Below are positions 61,713 through 64,000 of a stretch of 64,000 nucleotides of DNA, piece by piece. The stretch spans positions 379,682 to 443,681 of the forward strand of contig NZ_KI519494.1 in assembly GCF_000482745.1 (NCBI RefSeq), read 5' to 3'. The DNA comes from Oleidesulfovibrio alaskensis DSM 16109 (lineage in GTDB: Bacteria; Desulfobacterota; Desulfovibrionia; Desulfovibrionales; Desulfovibrionaceae). The position numbers and the translations under genes are program-made. Numbering within the stretch: position 1 is the first letter of the stretch; every line of letters starts with the position of its first letter. The notes beneath the pieces are model-generated. The model searched no databases. It was not told the DNA's origin and saw only the letters and a list, made by a program, of their open reading frames with translations.

Positions 61713-61738
61713 CGGCGGGGTCTTCCCCGCCGTTTTTT
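61713..61738 (+). terminator. Intrinsic terminator of the FAD oxidoreductase gene
   Basis: An 8-bp stem CGGCGGGG / CCCCGCCG with loop TCTT, followed by six T residues, 44 bases after the stop codon. Confidence 0.9.
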
Positions 61739-61842
61739 GTTGCGCGGCGTCCGGTCTTGCCTCTGTGTGCGGCCGTCTTATCTGTGTACTGCGGGCACAT
61801 GTGTGCGCCGCATATTCACAACCGCAACGCGGGAGGTGTGAC

Positions 61843-62070
61843 ATGTCCTTCACCGCAGTGGCAAAGGTAGGGCGCAGCCGGTACGATACCGATCCGGCGG
61901 TGCAGATGTGGCTGGCAGGGGTGAAACGGCACATGGAGGAGCTGGCTCAGGATGTGGGGCTGGCACCTGAACTCAATGTGCGTCTTTCCGTCGATGACAG
62001 AGAAGTGCTGCTGGGTGTCAGCGAGCAGATGGATATGTATCTGCGCGAAGAACCGGGCAGCTGGCGATGA
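61843..62070 (+). CDS. Small conserved-looking protein, unknown
   Basis: A 75 aa acidic protein with alternating polar and hydrophobic residues (MWLAGVKRHMEELAQDVG then VRLSVDDREVLLGVSEQMDMY in parts). No family was recognised. GGGAGG five bases before the ATG and a terminator after it support a real monocistronic gene. Confidence 0.6.
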   Translation: MSFTAVAKVGRSRYDTDPAVQMWLAGVKRHMEELAQDVGLAPELNVRLSVDDREVLLGVSEQMDMYLREEPGSWR

Positions 62071-62092
62071 AGCCGCCGCATACGGCACAATG

Positions 62093-62125
62093 AAAGCCGC
62101 GCCGACTGAGGCCGCGGCTTTTTTT
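62093..62125 (+). terminator. Intrinsic terminator after the small protein gene
   Basis: AAAGCCGCG / CGCGGCTTT forms a 9-bp stem and seven T residues follow (62119-62125). It also lies beyond the 3' end of the converging membrane protein gene. Confidence 0.85.
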
Positions 62126-62179
62126 GGTGCCGGTGTCGTCAGCCGCGGCTGCCCGTGGCTGACCGTGCAGTGCGGGGTG

Positions 62180-63094
62180 CTATGGTTCCTGACAGTTTTT
62201 GCACGGCGGCTTGTATTCTGCGTCGGCCCCGCGGTTGAAATTGACCGTGGAAAATGTGCCGTGCGAAAATACGCTGGTGGCATAGGCCACCGCAAGGGCA
62301 AATAGCGCTGCACCCACGCCTATGCCCGCGGCATAGAACGGCGGTGCTGAAAGAGCCACGCGCATGAACAGCGTGGCAATGACAAAGCCGGAATTACGGA
62401 ACACCGCGTGAAAGTTGGGCATGAACCGCTGCGTGATAAGCACCAGCAGAATGTCGGCAAATATCAGCACGGTGTAGAAGGTGATGAAAAAATCGTGGTG
62501 CGTGCCGTAGATGAGAAAATCCAGCGCGTCATACAGCCCTATGCTTACAAAGGCCACAAACAGCACCAGTGCGAGAATTTTTTTGCTGAGCACATAACGC
62601 ATACGTTCCGTGGGATCTTTGAGATAGCCCTGAAAACGCTGTACTCTGTAATAAACACCCAGAATAACGAAGATGCTGAGTGCTGCCGTACCCGATGCGG
62701 CAACATGCAGCAGTGCCTCGGTGTCCTGCAGGACGGATATGGGTTCGTGCATCTGCGAAAGCGATTTGAAAGCATTGCGCAGCAATATAAGTGTCAGTAT
62801 TTCAAGCTGCTTGCCAAGGGATTTGGTGACAGAGGTGGACAGGACGAAAATAAGGCTCATGACCTCGAGCACCAGCAGCATGGTGAACGCCAGATTGACC
62901 GCATGAAAGTGGTTTGTGGGTGTCAGCGCAGCCATCCGGGGCGGCAGCAGGCCGTGCCTGTTCATTTCTATGGTGGCGATGCTGAGCAGAAAAATAATGA
63001 TGAGTGTATGCGCCACATACCGTTCCGTACGCGGGTGCTCCCAGAAGTGGTGCAGGATATCAAACAGATTGGCAGCGGGTTCAAGACGACTCAT
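62180..63094 (-). CDS. Integral membrane protein, unknown
   Basis: A 304 aa protein with about six to seven hydrophobic segments: near residues 27-44, 66-88, 130-150, 170-192, 196-216, 230-248 and 252-272. The soluble C-terminus ends with KPPCKNCQEP, a CxxC pair that could bind metal. No family was identified. It is a single gene with its own upstream gap. Confidence 0.7.
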   Translation of the reverse strand: MSRLEPAANLFDILHHFWEHPRTERYVAHTLIIIFLLSIATIEMNRHGLLPPRMAALTPTNHFHAVNLAFTMLLVLEVMSLIFVLSTSVTKSLGKQLEILTLILLRNAFKSLSQMHEPISVLQDTEALLHVAASGTAALSIFVILGVYYRVQRFQGYLKDPTERMRYVLSKKILALVLFVAFVSIGLYDALDFLIYGTHHDFFITFYTVLIFADILLVLITQRFMPNFHAVFRNSGFVIATLFMRVALSAPPFYAAGIGVGAALFALAVAYATSVFSHGTFSTVNFNRGADAEYKPPCKNCQEP

Positions 63095-63228
63095 GACGTA
63101 CTCCGTGGCAATGGAAACATATTATAATAGTACGCGAAAAATCATTCAGGGCAAGGGGAATATGCTGCGGGGCCGGTCTCCGGCGGTTTGCGGGCAGCAA
63201 AGCGGCCCGGGCGCGGCGGAAAAAGACT

Positions 63229-63930
63229 TCAGGAGCGTTGCCAGCGCTGCGGGCGTGCTGCCAGAGAAGGAACGGGGCGGGGGCTGCCGTGCTGCAGGGC
63301 TTGCAGATCGTCGGGCGTGTTTATGTTGACGAATGTGTTCAGACCGGCATCGTACCGGCGCAGGCTTTCCATCGGGGGGGCCACGGGTGGGGTGCCGTTT
63401 TTTTCCAGCAGTTCGAACAGCCTGAATACATGCGGTATGCCCTGCTGTGCCAGCGTTTCCATAAAAGGCACACAGCTGCGCCGGTAAACGGCCACAAGCG
63501 GCATCCAGAATCCGTCGGCCTGTCTGGGCACCACTGCGGGGGCGTCGGGCCATTGCGCCGCAAGGCAAAGCAGATGTCGCAGCAGGGCCTGCACGGGGTG
63601 GGGGGCATCGCAGGGCAGCACCAGCACGGTATCGGCCGCGGCATGAAAAAGCGCGCTGTGCAGCCCCGCCAGCGGGCCGCCGACAGGCAGCATGTCGGGT
63701 ACGCAGCGCACCTGCGGAGGAATGTCGGCCGTGCGGGCGCAGTCGCCACCGGCAAACAGCAGTTCTCCGGTAAGAGAATACAGCAGCTCAAGCTGGCGGT
63801 CGCGTATGGTGCGGCCATGCACACGCAGCAGCCACTTGGAGGCACCGCCAAGGTGTGCGGCAAGCCGTGTGCCCTTGCCGCCGCCTATGACGGCGGCGGC
63901 AAACGATGAGGGCAGTCTGTCTTTCTGCAC
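63229..63930 (-). CDS. mobA: MobA-like molybdenum cofactor guanylyltransferase
   Basis: A 233 aa nucleotidyltransferase-fold protein. The N-terminal nucleotide-binding loop reads VIGGGKGTRLAAHLGGASKW and matches the GGxSxRMGxxK pattern loosely; VGGPLAGLHSAL and VLPCDAPHP follow as in MobA; near the end NTFVNINTPDDL is typical. It would attach GMP to molybdopterin for formate dehydrogenase and similar enzymes. The GTG start at 63930 is preferred because GAGG is eight bases upstream; an in-frame TTG at 63957 overlaps the previous gene. Confidence 0.8.
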   Translation of the reverse strand: MQKDRLPSSFAAAVIGGGKGTRLAAHLGGASKWLLRVHGRTIRDRQLELLYSLTGELLFAGGDCARTADIPPQVRCVPDMLPVGGPLAGLHSALFHAAADTVLVLPCDAPHPVQALLRHLLCLAAQWPDAPAVVPRQADGFWMPLVAVYRRSCVPFMETLAQQGIPHVFRLFELLEKNGTPPVAPPMESLRRYDAGLNTFVNINTPDDLQALQHGSPRPVPSLAARPQRWQRS

Positions 63931-63934
63931 GGGG

Positions 63935-64000
63935 TCATGCCTCGTCGATGATATCAAAAGCCCAGCTGAGCGCTGCCGCCACCGTGGGGTAGCCGATGGT
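63935..64000 (-). CDS. C-terminal fragment of an upstream gene (start outside window)
   Basis: The last 21 codons of a minus-strand gene, reading YPTVAAALSWAFDIIDEA before TGA at 63937-63935. It ends four bases before the mobA GTG start, so it is probably in the same operon. Too short to identify. Confidence 0.6.
   Translation of the reverse strand, partial: TIGYPTVAAALSWAFDIIDEA

Overview
The window looks like chromosome of a sulfate-reducing Desulfovibrio-type deltaproteobacterium (Desulfobacterota). A periplasmic tetraheme cytochrome c3, the siroheme-decarboxylase (alternative heme) branch, an ArsR-methyltransferase next to ahcY (SahR type) and the high GC content all point there. The cytochrome c3 resembles that of Oleidesulfovibrio (Desulfovibrio) alaskensis G20; that species guess is from memory and was not checked.

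Layout. 1-5.3 kb is a leftward tetrapyrrole block: a truncated acidic protein with FliM-N-like repeats, cytochrome c3, a CbiG-CbiH cobalamin fusion, hemL and a siroheme decarboxylase subunit. 5.4-14.2 kb is mixed housekeeping: gpsA, azlCD, a YjbQ protein, an orphan peptide-binding protein, selB, a GNAT acetyltransferase and rsgA. 14.6-24.9 kb is a leftward translation/RNA operon, rimP-nusA-ylxR-infB-DUF503-nrnA-truB-rpsO-pnp. It is preceded by a strong promoter and an approximately 145-nt leader that ends in an intrinsic terminator just before rimP. 25.0-35.6 kb is a rightward flagellar operon, flgF-flgG-flgA-flgH-flgI-flgJ-flgN-flgK-flgL-csrA-fliW, with a sigma-54 promoter. It builds the distal rod, P and L rings and hook-filament junction, then encodes the CsrA/FliW translational switch.

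35.7-43.1 kb is the accessory part. An orphan solute-binding protein and about 1 kb of AT-rich DNA without convincing genes come first. Then a roughly 5-kb island lies between two 91-bp direct repeats formed by the 3' part of tRNA-Glu plus its terminator. The island carries an AraC-type regulator divergent from five genes (alpha/beta hydrolase with a Cys nucleophile, cupin, carboxymuconolactone decarboxylase-like protein, flavoprotein, cyclophilin-like protein) and no recognisable integrase.

43.4-64 kb returns to core genes: a DciA-like protein, sahR-ahcY, a rhodanese, an orphan IlvN-type ACT protein with ptb-buk and a TetR regulator, an iron alcohol dehydrogenase with a DUF4139 protein, a class A PBP, a YkgJ-type protein with a glycosyltransferase, a degenerate aldehyde dehydrogenase lacking its catalytic cysteine, a FAD oxidoreductase, a membrane protein and a MobA-like nucleotidyltransferase.

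The observations most worth following up are the integrase-less tRNA-Glu island and its redox cluster, the rimP leader RNA, the ALDH pseudoenzyme, the FliM-N-like repeat protein, the module shared by FlgK and FlgL, and the FlgJ-M23 fusion. No CRISPR array, rRNA or insertion sequence was seen.
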